Below, in pieces: positions 52,885 through 62,068 of a DNA stretch of 64,000 nucleotides (positions are counted from its first letter, which is position 1; each line of letters opens with the position of its first letter). The translations under genes and the position numbers were made by a program. The notes beneath the pieces were generated by a model that had not been told where the DNA came from, ran no database searches, and saw only the letters and a list, made by a program, of their open reading frames with translations. Origin of the DNA: Hydrogenophaga sp. (GTDB taxonomy: Bacteria > Pseudomonadota > Gammaproteobacteria > Burkholderiales > Burkholderiaceae_C); contig NZ_JAUSCF010000030.1 of assembly GCF_030651625.1 (NCBI RefSeq), positions 171,289 to 235,288 on the forward strand, written 5' to 3'.

Positions 52885-53952
52885 TTACTTCGCGGCTTTC
52901 ACACGGTCGAGCACACGACCTTCGATGTCTTCAATGCCGGCGGGCACGGCCGGGTACCACTTGATGTTGTTCAAGGCCGCTTCGGGGAAGCTGTCGGCGA
53001 ACTGCTTTTTCAACCCTGCATCCATCAGCTGGTCTGCACCCTTGGAGGCGGTGAAGTTGCCGGCGGCGCCGGCCACCTTGGCAGCGATTTCCGGACGCAT
53101 GTTGAAGTTGATCCAGGCGTAGGCGGCAGCATCGTTGCGGCCCTTGGCGGGAATGGCAAAGGTGTCGACCCAGCCCAGCGCGCCGGACTTCGGCGCCACG
53201 AACTTCACATCAGGGTTGGCCTTGTTGAGCTCCCAGCCGCCGGTGTCCCACATCATGGCGGTGGTGAGCTCACCGGAACGGATGCCGGCGAGCAACTGGT
53301 CCTTGCCGTCCCAGTAGAACTTCACATTGGGCTTGCAGTCGGCCAGCTTCTTGCCCATTTCGTCCATCAGGGCACCGTAGGCCTTGGGATCGTTGTAAAG
53401 CGCAAACGGGTCCTTGCCGGATGCAAACGCCATGGCAACCAGCGTGGGGCGCTTCAGCCGCATGCTCACCTTGCCGGCGTTTTCGGCGGCACACAGATCG
53501 GCGTAGTCGGTGGCCTTGGAGGTTTTGGTGTTGACCACCAGGCCGTCGGTGCCCCAGATGTGCGGTACGCCGTAGACGGCGCCGCCCACGGTGGTGTTTT
53601 TCTTGGTGGCTTCGAGCATGGAGGGGATGAACAGATCGGTCTTGATCTTGCTCATGTCCATGGCCTTGTATATCTTGAATTCGGTCTGCGGTCCGGCGAT
53701 GCGGTCCTGGCTGGGTTGGGCCAGATCAAAGCCCGCGCCGGCCGTGGCGCGCAGCTTGGAGATCATTTCTTCGTTGTTGGAGGTGGTGACCTCCACCTTG
53801 AAGCCGGTTTCCTTGGTGAATTGCTCGATCACATCCTTGGGCGCGTAGCCGCCCCAGGTCAGCAGGCGCAGCGTTTTGTTGTCTTGCGCATGGGCGGCGC
53901 CCGCAGCAACCACCAGAGTGGCTAGGACAATTCGGGTCAGGGAATGCTTCAT
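52885..53952 (-). CDS. ABC transporter polyamine/opine-type substrate-binding protein
   Basis: A 355-residue PotD/PotF-family periplasmic receptor. The signal peptide (about 1-22) ends AHAQD; KTLRLLTWGGYAPKDVIEQFTKETGF and VTTSNNEEMISKLRA are the family N-terminal lobe, and PHIWGTDGLVVN the hinge. Residues for polyamine binding cannot be confirmed by eye. It is the first gene of a probable six-gene operon ending with eutC, and is divergent from the carboxynorspermidine decarboxylase gene (205 bases between), which favours a polyamine or amino-alcohol ligand. Confidence 0.9.
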   Translation of the reverse strand: MKHSLTRIVLATLVVAAGAAHAQDNKTLRLLTWGGYAPKDVIEQFTKETGFKVEVTTSNNEEMISKLRATAGAGFDLAQPSQDRIAGPQTEFKIYKAMDMSKIKTDLFIPSMLEATKKNTTVGGAVYGVPHIWGTDGLVVNTKTSKATDYADLCAAENAGKVSMRLKRPTLVAMAFASGKDPFALYNDPKAYGALMDEMGKKLADCKPNVKFYWDGKDQLLAGIRSGELTTAMMWDTGGWELNKANPDVKFVAPKSGALGWVDTFAIPAKGRNDAAAYAWINFNMRPEIAAKVAGAAGNFTASKGADQLMDAGLKKQFADSFPEAALNNIKWYPAVPAGIEDIEGRVLDRVKAAK

Positions 53953-54157
53953 TGGCGACTCGCTTTCGGCAGTGTGTGACAGGGAATGGAAGCAAAGAAA
54001 GCCCGGCGGGCCTGGCGTCTGGGCGGGACCGGCGCTATAGGAGCGCAGAATCCGGGAAAGCCCACAATAAGTCAAGTCAATGACGTTTTCGTGACGCCCC
54101 ATTCCCGCAATCCTTGCGGAGGCGTGCTCCCAAAAGGGGCGTGGGGATAATGGGCAC

Positions 54158-55276
54158 ATGTCCGACTCCCGTCTCCCCACACCTCACTACCTCATCGACA
54201 AGTCCCGCCTGCTGCCCAACCTGGAAAAAATGGCCTGGCTTCGTCAGACCTCGGGCGCGAAGTCGCTGCTGGCGCTCAAATGTTTTGCCACCTGGTCGGT
54301 GTTCGACTTCATGGCCGAGTACATGGACGGCACCACCAGTTCTTCGCTGTTTGAGGTGCGGCTGGGGCGCGAGAAATTTGCCGGGGAAACGCATGCCTAT
54401 TCGGTGGCCTGGGCCGATCACGAGATCGGCGAAGTGGTGGACCACTGCGACAAGATCATCTTCAACACCCTGGGTCAACTGCGCCGCTTTGATGCCGCCT
54501 CAAAAGCCAGGGTGCGAGGCCTGCGCGTGAACCCCGGTGTGAGCTCATCGAGCTTCGACCTGGCCGACCCGGCGCGGCCCTTTTCGCGACTGGGTGAGCA
54601 CGACCCGACCGCCATCGAGCGCGCCCTGGACGAGATTGGCGACATCAGCGGCTTCATGTTCCACAACAACTGCGAGAACGGCCGGCTGGAGCGTTTCGGC
54701 GAGATGCTGGATCACATCGAACAGCGCTTCGGCCACCTGATCCGCCGTATGGACTGGATCAGCCTGGGCGGCGGCATTGCCTTCACCCACCCGGACTACC
54801 CGCTGGCCGCGTTTGCCGAGCGCCTCAAGCGCTTTGCCGACGAATACGGCGTGCAGGTCTATCTGGAGCCGGGCGAGGCCGCAGTGGCCAACTCCACCAC
54901 GCTGGAAGTGAGCGTGCTCGACACCCTGCACAACGGCAAGGACCTGGCCATTGTGGACAGCTCCATCGAGGCCCACATGCTGGACCTTCTGGTCTACCGC
55001 TACAGCGGCCGCATCGAACCCAACCAGGGCCCGCACGAATGGATGGTGTGCGGCAAGTCATGTCTGGCGGGTGACATCGTCGGCGAGTTCCGTTTTGCGC
55101 AGCCCTTGAAGGTAGGCGACCGCCTGTCCATCGAAGACGCCGCCGCCTACACCATGGTCAAGAAAAACTGGTTCAACGGCGTGCAGATGCCGGCCATTGC
55201 GGTGCGCGAACTCAATGGCGAAGTGCGACTTGTACGCGCCTTCGGCTATGCGGACTTTGCGTCCGCATTGTCATGA
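54158..55276 (+). CDS. nspC: Carboxynorspermidine/carboxyspermidine decarboxylase
   Basis: A 372-residue PLP enzyme of the alanine-racemase-fold decarboxylase family. K41 in LLALKCF is the Schiff-base Lys. The FHNNCEN, SLGGGIAF, LEPGEAAV and VCGKSCLAGD motifs match NspC, the Cys being the one that acts across the dimer. It decarboxylates carboxy(nor)spermidine to (nor)spermidine. In most bacteria the natural product is spermidine, made from putrescine and aspartate semialdehyde, bypassing AdoMet decarboxylase. The dehydrogenase gene for the preceding step follows at 55497. Confidence 0.94.
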   Translation: MSDSRLPTPHYLIDKSRLLPNLEKMAWLRQTSGAKSLLALKCFATWSVFDFMAEYMDGTTSSSLFEVRLGREKFAGETHAYSVAWADHEIGEVVDHCDKIIFNTLGQLRRFDAASKARVRGLRVNPGVSSSSFDLADPARPFSRLGEHDPTAIERALDEIGDISGFMFHNNCENGRLERFGEMLDHIEQRFGHLIRRMDWISLGGGIAFTHPDYPLAAFAERLKRFADEYGVQVYLEPGEAAVANSTTLEVSVLDTLHNGKDLAIVDSSIEAHMLDLLVYRYSGRIEPNQGPHEWMVCGKSCLAGDIVGEFRFAQPLKVGDRLSIEDAAAYTMVKKNWFNGVQMPAIAVRELNGEVRLVRAFGYADFASALS

Positions 55277-55372
55277 GCCACCCCCCGCGCCGCTTCGCGT
55301 CACCACCCTGCAAGGGGGGCGGCACCCGTGGCCCGGCAAAGCCGGTTCCACGGTGCCTCTGGATAGCTCCCC
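55277..55372 (+). repeat. Dispersed GC-rich intergenic repeat, long form
   Basis: CCCCCCGCGCCGCTTCGCG, CACCCTGCAAGGGGGG, GTGGCCCGGCAAAGCCGG, CCACGG and CTCTGGA: a near-complete copy. It lies between two genes of one pathway and starts at the nspC stop. No gene is seen in 55277-55496. Confidence 0.8.
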
Positions 55373-55496
55373 TGCTTGCCTCGCAGTTCGCTCGAAGGCC
55401 AGCGGTTCGCTGATTTTTATTGTGGCTGCCCCCTGCCCTCGCGGCGGGCTGGCGCAGCTTTTGTTCAACCACCTCCGACGAAAGGAATTCGACGAC

Positions 55497-56747
55497 ATGA
55501 AGCGCAATGTGCTCATCATCGGCGCCGGTGGCGTGGCTCAAGTGGCGGCGCACAAATGCGCCCAGAACAACGATGTGCTGGGCGATATCCACATCGCCTC
55601 GCGAACGATCGCCAAATGTGAGGCCATCATCGCCTCCGTGCAAGCCAAGGGCAGCCTGAAGCAACCCGGCATCCTGCAGGCCCACACCATCGACGCCATG
55701 CACACGCCGGCGGTGGCCGAGCTGATACGCCGCACCGGTGCGCAGATCGTCATCAATCTGGGCAGTGCCTTCGTCAACATGTCGGTGCTGGAGGCCTGCA
55801 TCGCCACCGGCGCGGCCTACATGGACACCGCCATCCACGAAGACCCGCTGAAGATCTGCGAGCCACCGCCCTGGTACGCCAATCACGAGTGGAAGCGGCG
55901 CGAACGGTGCAAGGCAGCCGGCGTGACCGCCGTGCTGGGCGTGGGCTTTGACCCCGGCGTGGTCAACGCTTATGCGCGCCTGGCCGAAGACCACTTCCTG
56001 GACACCATCCACAGCATCGACATCATCGACATCAACGCGGGCCGCCACGACCGCTGGTTCGCCACCAACTTCGACCCCGAAGTCAACTTCCGCGAGTTCA
56101 CCGGAACGGTGATGTCCTGGCAGCAGGGCCGATGGAAAGAAAACAAGATGTTCGAGGTCAGCAAGTCCTGGGACTTGCCGGTGGTGGGGAAGCAAAGGGC
56201 CTACCTGACCGGCCACGACGAACTGCACTCGCTGGCCAGTCGCTACCCGCAGGCCAATCTGCGCTTCTGGATGGGCTTTGGCGAGCACTACATCAACGTG
56301 TTCACCGTACTGAACAACCTGGGCCTGCTGTCCGAGCAACCGGTGAAAACGGCCGAAGGCCTGGAGGTGGTGCCGCTGAAGGTGGTGAAGGCCGTGCTGC
56401 CCGACCCGGCCAGCCTGGCGCCGGGCTACACCGGCAAGACCTGCATCGGCGACCTTGTCAAAGGCACCAGGGACGGCAAGGAAGCCGAAGTTTTCATCTA
56501 CAACGTGGCCGACCACGCCGAAGCTTATGCCGAGGTGGGCAGCCAGGGCATCTCGTACACCGCGGGGGTGCCACCAGTGGCCGCAGCCCTGCTGATTGCC
56601 GATGGCACCTGGGACACGCGCACCATGGTCAATGTGGAAGACCTGGACCCTGTGCCCTTCCTGAGACTGATGGACCGCATGGGCTTGCCGACGCGGGTGC
56701 GGGATGGCAACGGCGACCGCCCGTGGAACGAATTGACGGGGGCGTGA
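55497..56747 (+). CDS. Carboxynorspermidine synthase / saccharopine dehydrogenase-family protein
   Basis: A 416-residue NAD(P)-dependent enzyme of the saccharopine-dehydrogenase/LYS9-like family in the carboxynorspermidine dehydrogenase group. VLIIGAGGVAQVAAHKCAQ (about 4-22) is the Rossmann motif; MDTAIHEDP, GVGFDPGVVNAYAR and the C-terminal GVPPVAAALLIADG are characteristic. It reduces the Schiff base of aspartate semialdehyde with putrescine or diaminopropane, which NspC then decarboxylates. The frame opens far upstream; ATG 55497 with AAGGA before it is the family start. Confidence 0.92.
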   Translation: MKRNVLIIGAGGVAQVAAHKCAQNNDVLGDIHIASRTIAKCEAIIASVQAKGSLKQPGILQAHTIDAMHTPAVAELIRRTGAQIVINLGSAFVNMSVLEACIATGAAYMDTAIHEDPLKICEPPPWYANHEWKRRERCKAAGVTAVLGVGFDPGVVNAYARLAEDHFLDTIHSIDIIDINAGRHDRWFATNFDPEVNFREFTGTVMSWQQGRWKENKMFEVSKSWDLPVVGKQRAYLTGHDELHSLASRYPQANLRFWMGFGEHYINVFTVLNNLGLLSEQPVKTAEGLEVVPLKVVKAVLPDPASLAPGYTGKTCIGDLVKGTRDGKEAEVFIYNVADHAEAYAEVGSQGISYTAGVPPVAAALLIADGTWDTRTMVNVEDLDPVPFLRLMDRMGLPTRVRDGNGDRPWNELTGA

Positions 56748-57330
56748 TGTCTGCCTCGGCAACTTTCGTAGATTTGAGCAGGTCCACGCCAACGCTGAGC
56801 CTGCTGGGACGCCCAAGCTTTCCATGTTTTTTTCCTGCGTTGACGTGGTGTTCAGGCGTCGTACACCCCGGACTGGCTTGGGGCGGCTCTTGAGCCTTGT
56901 CGCAGATCTCGGCCCACATCTCGTCTGGCCCGCCGGACGGCCGTTCGACATGCGCTGCTGACGGACCGATCTGCAGCGATTGAAACCGTCGGTGACGAAG
57001 TGATGAGCCCACACACGGTCTGGGCGACCTGGCCGATCGCTGGGGTCGGATATTCGACGTCCGACTGGGGCAAAGAATCCTTACGACCTGCGAAGAACCC
57101 TGACTACTTGAGCGCCTTCGCCGCAAGAATGCGGCCAAACCTGAAGGCCCTCAGGATGGGCCACGACGAAATCGTGGAATTCGAACGCCAGACACAATGC
57201 TGTCGGCCGGGCAAGGTGAAGGTTCTGGAAAGGGGTCACACCACGGGTGTCTTTGCAGCTGAAAGGACGCGCAGATTCCTGCTGGATTGCCTGCGGCAGA
57301 GCGAACAATCACAGCAGAAAAGGAAACAGC
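56748..57330. other. Stretch without a recognisable gene
   Basis: 583 bases at the border of the housekeeping-like and accessory parts. Short open frames exist on both strands (for example about 57000-57353 plus and 56629-57138 minus), but none has a recognised family, a good start or supporting context. The last 40 bases hold the AAAAGGAAACAGC ribosome site of the CPBP gene. A degraded gene or the edge of an inserted segment is possible. Confidence 0.4.
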
Positions 57331-58041
57331 ATGAAAAAGTCCATCTCAGCTAGCCATGCTTCGGTAGTCTTCGCAGGTTTCACCGCGTACTTTTTCTTGC
57401 TTCCAATTACCCTTCATCCGTTCCTTTCGGCAAAACTCTCCTGGAACCCGGTGCTGAACTGGTTCATCACCGGGTATTTTCTCTTTGTGCCCATTTTTTC
57501 CTTTGCGGTCATAGCAGTGAGAAAGGAAGGTCGAGGTACCGCTCCCGCGATTCTTGAGGGTCTAGGTATGCGGGCGATGAGTACCCGAGACTGGAAATAC
57601 GCGGCTGCTGGACTGGCCTTGGTATTTGTCCTGACGGGCTTAATATTCGGCGCTTCATTCGCTCTAAATACCCTGTTCGGTGTCAGGGAACTGTCCACAG
57701 AACCATGGTTTGTGAAGCTCTCGCCGCTTCAGGGCATTGAACGGTTGTTGCTGCTTGTGTGGTTGCCCATGTTCTTCTTCAATATTGTGGGTGAAGAAGT
57801 CCTATGGCGCGGGTACATTCAAAAAAGAATGTCTACACGGCATGGATGGCTTATTTGCGCCGGCCTTTGGTGGCTATTCCACCTGCCATTCGGCCTAGAT
57901 CTGATGATCATGCTGCTTCCGATCACGATTGTCATTCCGTATGTCTTTGACAGGACCAAGAGCACACTCGCCTGTGTATTCATTCATGGCACATACAACG
58001 GGCCCCTGTTTGTTGCCGTAGCACTCGGGGTAATGGCGTGA
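57331..58041 (+). CDS. CPBP family intramembrane metalloprotease
   Basis: A 236-residue membrane protein of the CPBP (Abi/Rce1) family. Motif 1 is GEEVLWRGYI with the catalytic E-E and R-G-x-x-x-pattern, motif 2 is FHLPFG and motif 3 is H-G-T-Y-N-G, all with plausible active-site His and Asn. About six helices. AAAAGGAAACAGC precedes the ATG. The base composition is clearly more AT-rich than that of neighbouring genes, which suggests transfer. Roles in other bacteria include prenylated-protein processing and bacteriocin immunity; none can be assigned here. Confidence 0.9.
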   Translation: MKKSISASHASVVFAGFTAYFFLLPITLHPFLSAKLSWNPVLNWFITGYFLFVPIFSFAVIAVRKEGRGTAPAILEGLGMRAMSTRDWKYAAAGLALVFVLTGLIFGASFALNTLFGVRELSTEPWFVKLSPLQGIERLLLLVWLPMFFFNIVGEEVLWRGYIQKRMSTRHGWLICAGLWWLFHLPFGLDLMIMLLPITIVIPYVFDRTKSTLACVFIHGTYNGPLFVAVALGVMA

Positions 58042-58147
58042 TGTTTGTGTTGATCCACTCGAAAATCGATGCCCGGCAATAGACGGTGTCTTTGTCTGTG
58101 GGATCGAAGTCTGTGCCCGCGCCGGGACGCCTCAGCATCGGGATTCG

Positions 58148-59305
58148 CTACCACAGCCGGTTAAGGAGCGCCTCTGCAAATCCCTTGCCGCCCCAGGTTG
58201 CAACCGGTAACGAGAGATAAACCAGACCGTGCCCGATGCCCCCCAACCCGATCGGGATGGAGGGCGTGGACCGAACGCGCTCGCGCAGTGCGACAAGGGC
58301 TTCCAGCCTTAGTGGATCCAAAGGGGCCCCGTGAGCATCGGATGCCTGCGTCGCCGCAGCGATCGCGGCGTCGAGTTGCGAGAGCCGTTGTGCACGCACC
58401 TCACGAATGCGACCGGCGAGGCCGCGCAAGGGCATCCACACTACAGCCAATGCCAACAACGTCGTCGCAACGGGTCCGATCGCGGTCGTTGCTTCCAACT
58501 GATCCGAGCCCAGCAGCATCAATGGATAAACTGCCAGGAGAGCCATCACCAGAAGCATCGGCCGCAGCGCCACGGTTGCGAAGGGACGAAGTCTGTCTGG
58601 CGCAAGGATCTCCACCCGCACGGCTGTGCGCCCGAGACATGCGAAAAGCCGGGCATTTTCCACCAGCAGGCTTCCGGTCTGAGCCATCATCGCCCACAGA
58701 GCCATCGTGCCAATCGCAAGCAAAGTGGCAACGGGGTCCCCTGCCAGGCCTGACCAACCAGGCTCGGTCAGCGAAACATGCACGGCCCCTAGAATCGTGC
58801 CAGCGACTGCATTCACCCCCACATCACCTGCAGGATAGCGGACAAGGGCCGTCCGCAGCCGCCGTCGCAGAACGTCGTCGATCTTCAGTTCGCTGGTCAG
58901 GACATCCAGGTCACCCTGCGCAGATCGCGGGATCAATACGGCCAGTTCCATGATCAGCCCAAGCGACAGGGAAAAGAACAACGCCTCTCCCACGATTTCG
59001 GCCGGCAGCGCCCCGAAGCCCCCGCCGCCCGCCGCCGCCCAGACAGCCAGAAGGAATGCCGCTGCAACCGTGCCCCCGATCAAACCGGGCACGGCGAGGT
59101 GCTGCCGAGGCCACATCGGCCAGAAAACGGCCGTCTCGGCGCGCTCAGCAAGCCGGAGCAGACTTTCCAGAGTTTCGCTCTCGACCTCCTTCCTGTTGGT
59201 CCCAGTCAAGGCGTCACCCCTTTTGCTGCAGATTGAGTGATCGGGCGGAATCCATCGCCTTTGCCTTTGTACCAGCAGGCGCAGATTGCGCATCTTCGCG
59301 ATCAT
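58148..59305 (-). CDS. Membrane protein of unknown function
   Basis: A roughly 350- to 385-residue protein with about six hydrophobic segments (PGLIGGTVAAAFLLAVWAAA, EALFFSLSLGLIMELAVLI, TLLAIGTMALWAMMAQTGSLL, RPMLLVMALLAVYPLML, TTLLALAVVWMPLRGLAG, GHGLVYLSLPVATWGGKG) and a basic, helical loop region near the C-terminus. No family is recognised. The start is uncertain: ATG 59305 opens the frame, while TTG 59209 (LTGTNRKEVESE) follows AAGGGG and would trim a doubtful N-terminus. It lies in the accessory region. Confidence 0.55.
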   Translation of the reverse strand: MIAKMRNLRLLVQRQRRWIPPDHSICSKRGDALTGTNRKEVESETLESLLRLAERAETAVFWPMWPRQHLAVPGLIGGTVAAAFLLAVWAAAGGGGFGALPAEIVGEALFFSLSLGLIMELAVLIPRSAQGDLDVLTSELKIDDVLRRRLRTALVRYPAGDVGVNAVAGTILGAVHVSLTEPGWSGLAGDPVATLLAIGTMALWAMMAQTGSLLVENARLFACLGRTAVRVEILAPDRLRPFATVALRPMLLVMALLAVYPLMLLGSDQLEATTAIGPVATTLLALAVVWMPLRGLAGRIREVRAQRLSQLDAAIAAATQASDAHGAPLDPLRLEALVALRERVRSTPSIPIGLGGIGHGLVYLSLPVATWGGKGFAEALLNRLW

Positions 59306-59330
59306 GGTTTGGTGGGATCGCTCATCAGCG

Positions 59331-60539
59331 TCATCTCCCCGCTACCGCACGCGCGACGGCCCGAAAGGCGGCAATACTTTCGTGGTCATTGTCATCGAAG
59401 AGCGGGTCTGCGCTGGTTTTCACGATGATCATCTCTCGTGCGGGGTCGATGTAGATGTACTGGCCCCAGACTCCTATAGCGGTGAAATCACCTTGCGGAT
59501 CCTCAGGGATCCACCACTTGTATCCGTAGCCAAAGGTCCAGCTGGACGCGGGGTTGTCTCCCGGTTGTAAATGCGGCGCAGTCGGGTTGATCGAGGCCAA
59601 GATCCAGTCGGCCGGAATGATCTGCCGTCCGTCCCGCATGCCCCCCGCCAGATACAGCCGCCCGAAGCGGGCGTAATCGCGCAGGGTCGCGTTTAGACAG
59701 CAGTGCGCGAATTCGCGCCCCGTGCGATCGGTGCTCCAGGTCGCATCCGCCTCAGCGCCTATCGGGCCCCAGAGGCGCGTGGCCAGGTACTCGGCGACCG
59801 GCATCCCAGTCGCGGCCTCCAGCACCAGACCCAGCGCCATGCTGTCGGAACTGATGTAGTCATTGAAGATGCCAGGATCACGCAGCCGGCCCAAGTTGGC
59901 GAGCGTCTGCTCGACGGGTTGGCCCAGCGCCATTGCTCGCCAGACCAGCATGTTGATATCAGAAAACGGGTTGTCGTAATCCTCATCGAACGCCACCCCC
60001 GAGGACATGGTGAGTGCGTCTTCAATCGGTACCTCGAAATAGCCCGACCCCGCCAGCGCCGGGACATATCGGCCGATGGGGTCGCGGATGCTGGCGATGT
60101 GCCCCTCGTCGATTGCGATTCCGATCAGTGCTGATAAAACGGACTTCGCTATCGACCAAGAGGTGAAGAGCGAAGCCTCGTTGGCGCCAAGGCGATACGC
60201 CTCATGCACGATTGTGTTTCGATGAACGACCAGCAGACCCGTTGTCACACTGCGATCCAGAAATGCGGCCAGATCGTGATCTTGGCCGCGGAAGGTGTAG
60301 GTTGCCGGCAATGCACGCGGATCACGTTCGAATGCCCAGACTGGGCCGGAGCGCGGCACGCTGCGGGACGGAAATACGCGGTCCATGGCGCGAAAATTCT
60401 CTACCCTGTACGGTTCGGCAAACAGGGTGATCCCGGCCCAGTAGGGGCTTTGCCGAAGCCAGAGGAAACCGGCAATTACCACAATGGCGAGTCCCCCAAT
60501 GGTCCAGCCGGCGATCCGAAAGATGCGATTTGCGAGCAT
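59331..60539 (-). CDS. Serine hydrolase, beta-lactamase/class C-like
   Basis: A 402-residue protein with an N-terminal membrane anchor (about 8-27) and a beta-lactamase-fold domain outside the cell membrane. The catalytic S-x-x-K is in SWSIAKSVLSALIG, the second motif Y-x-N is probably in IFNDYISSDSMALG, and GYGYKWW is near the third. The domain acts on esters or peptides; true beta-lactamase activity is unlikely from the anchor and context. GGAGG six bases before ATG 60539 settles the start. It is co-directional with the DUF2306 gene (14-base gap). Confidence 0.88.
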   Translation of the reverse strand: MLANRIFRIAGWTIGGLAIVVIAGFLWLRQSPYWAGITLFAEPYRVENFRAMDRVFPSRSVPRSGPVWAFERDPRALPATYTFRGQDHDLAAFLDRSVTTGLLVVHRNTIVHEAYRLGANEASLFTSWSIAKSVLSALIGIAIDEGHIASIRDPIGRYVPALAGSGYFEVPIEDALTMSSGVAFDEDYDNPFSDINMLVWRAMALGQPVEQTLANLGRLRDPGIFNDYISSDSMALGLVLEAATGMPVAEYLATRLWGPIGAEADATWSTDRTGREFAHCCLNATLRDYARFGRLYLAGGMRDGRQIIPADWILASINPTAPHLQPGDNPASSWTFGYGYKWWIPEDPQGDFTAIGVWGQYIYIDPAREMIIVKTSADPLFDDNDHESIAAFRAVARAVAGR

Positions 60540-60553
60540 GAAACCTCCTTCCA

Positions 60554-61189
60554 TCAAACAGGATTGGCGGGGCGCAGCACGCGCGCGTTCCACCAGATGA
60601 TGAGCGGTGTGATCAGCACGGTCGGGCCCAGCCAGACAATCAGAGGCGGCAGAAATGACAGGTTCACCACCACCGCAGCCGTGATGGTGGCAATGGTCCC
60701 GGCCAACATCCGGGTCAGATGTCGGGCAACGCGCGCCTTGCCAGTGATCGGTCCGCGAAGCCAGTCGCGCCAGTCCGACAAGGCCAGACTCAGCCCGATG
60801 GAGCCGAAGACCAGCAGGATGACCGGCTGCGCACCACCCGTCGCGAACAGTTGCAACGCGCCCTTAGCCAGCATGGCTACCCCAGTCAGCGCCATCGTCG
60901 CCCCCGCCAGATGGTCGCATAATCTCGGCCGCCCGTCCCGCTGCGCAGCTGCGCGCCAGCCGGTGAAGACGAGGTAGAAGCTGAAGATGCCGATCACAAA
61001 CAAAAACAGGTTCGGTCGCATCAGGACGAGGGCGAGCGTCGTCAGCGTCACCAGCAACATGGCGAGCACGTAGATCAGGCCCGCACGGCGGTGCCATGCT
61101 GCGCCCTTGACTGTGACAAGAGCGGCGCCAGCCGCGCCGAGTGCGGTGACTCCCGCCAGAATGTGCATGAATGTGAAGGCATCTGCCAT
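60554..61189 (-). CDS. DUF2306-like membrane protein
   Basis: A 211-residue protein with about seven hydrophobic segments. FMHILAGVTALGAAGAALVTVKG followed by AAWHRRAGLIYVLAMLLVT fits the DUF2306 pattern, with H in the H-R-R-x-G turn. Its function is unknown. CGGAGATCGCAA precedes the ATG. It is divergent from the LytTR regulator gene and leads a two-gene unit with the serine hydrolase, so it is a likely target of that regulator. Confidence 0.8.
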   Translation of the reverse strand: MADAFTFMHILAGVTALGAAGAALVTVKGAAWHRRAGLIYVLAMLLVTLTTLALVLMRPNLFLFVIGIFSFYLVFTGWRAAAQRDGRPRLCDHLAGATMALTGVAMLAKGALQLFATGGAQPVILLVFGSIGLSLALSDWRDWLRGPITGKARVARHLTRMLAGTIATITAAVVVNLSFLPPLIVWLGPTVLITPLIIWWNARVLRPANPV

Positions 61190-61309
61190 TTGCGATCTCC
61201 GTGTTGCATGTACTGCTAGGAAGGATGGCAGAGGGTTGCGGCATGCAGCAACGCAAGCTTCGGAAACGACTGGGGAAATTCGTGAAGTTCGTGTTATGTT
61301 CCCTTCGCG

Positions 61310-62068
61310 ATGCGTGAACGGATGAACGACGTTGGCAGGCGACTGGCGATACCGCTGGCCGTGGTGGTGGTGCTCGGCCTGACCGGGCCTTTCGGCACAT
61401 TCGAACTCCTATCCCTTCTACCGCGTCTCGCCTACTGGCTGGCGGTGGTAGCGCTTAACTGGACCCTCTGCGATATCGCGGTACGCTGGGTGGACGGGCA
61501 GTTGCCCGATACCCTGCCCCTGCGCCGCGTCGTTGTGCCACTTGCGGGGGCGGCGGCGGTTTCGATCCCGGCGACGGGCGTGGTGACGCTGGCGAATGGA
61601 CTCTCGGGCATCGGCTGGCCAGAGGCAATCCTCACCCTCTATGGCCAGGTCATGCTTCTTCTCGGGGCGATCTCGGTTCCGGTCTATGTACTCACAGATC
61701 TGCAGCAGGCCGTGCAACGCCAACATAGCGCCGATGAGGACGAGACGCCCCCCCAAGGTCCGTCACTTTTTCAGTCGAGGCTGCCCGGCCCAATGGTTGG
61801 AGAGCTCCTGTGCCTGGAAATGCAGGATCACTATCTGAAGGTCCACACCAGTGCGGGCAGCGAGATGATCCTGTGCCGGATGGAGGACGCCGCGCGCGAG
61901 TTGGAAGGGCTTGGGCAGCGTGTGCACCGTTCCTGGTGGGTCTCCAGTTCGGCGCGACAAGCGGTCAAGCGTGACGGTCAGAAGCTTGTCGTGCTGTTGC
62001 CCAACGGGCTTGAGATCCCGATTGGCCGCACCTATCGCCCGGCGCTCAAATCCGCCGGCTGGATTTGA
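61310..62068 (+). CDS. Membrane-anchored LytTR-domain transcriptional regulator
   Basis: A 252-residue regulator with three or four N-terminal membrane helices (about 10-140: LAIPLAVVVVLGLTGPFG, YWLAVVALNWTLCD, VMLLLGAISVPVYVLTDL) joined to a C-terminal LytTR DNA-binding domain (about 155-250: ELLCLEMQDHYLKVHTSAGSEM, RVHRSWWVSSSA, LPNGLEIPIGRTYR). There is no receiver domain, so the signal probably comes from the membrane part or a partner. It is divergent from the DUF2306 gene with 120 bases between. TTCGTGAAGTTCGTG (61279-61293) is a possible direct-repeat site. Alphaproteobacterial-like architecture. Confidence 0.85.
   Translation: MRERMNDVGRRLAIPLAVVVVLGLTGPFGTFELLSLLPRLAYWLAVVALNWTLCDIAVRWVDGQLPDTLPLRRVVVPLAGAAAVSIPATGVVTLANGLSGIGWPEAILTLYGQVMLLLGAISVPVYVLTDLQQAVQRQHSADEDETPPQGPSLFQSRLPGPMVGELLCLEMQDHYLKVHTSAGSEMILCRMEDAARELEGLGQRVHRSWWVSSSARQAVKRDGQKLVVLLPNGLEIPIGRTYRPALKSAGWI

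Noticed and set aside
51394..53925. An 843-codon open frame on the plus strand
   Set aside because: Antisense shadow of the ABC importer genes, which show complete family motifs.
57000..57353. A 117-codon open frame on the plus strand
   Set aside because: No family, no good ribosome site, and it runs into the CPBP start in another frame.
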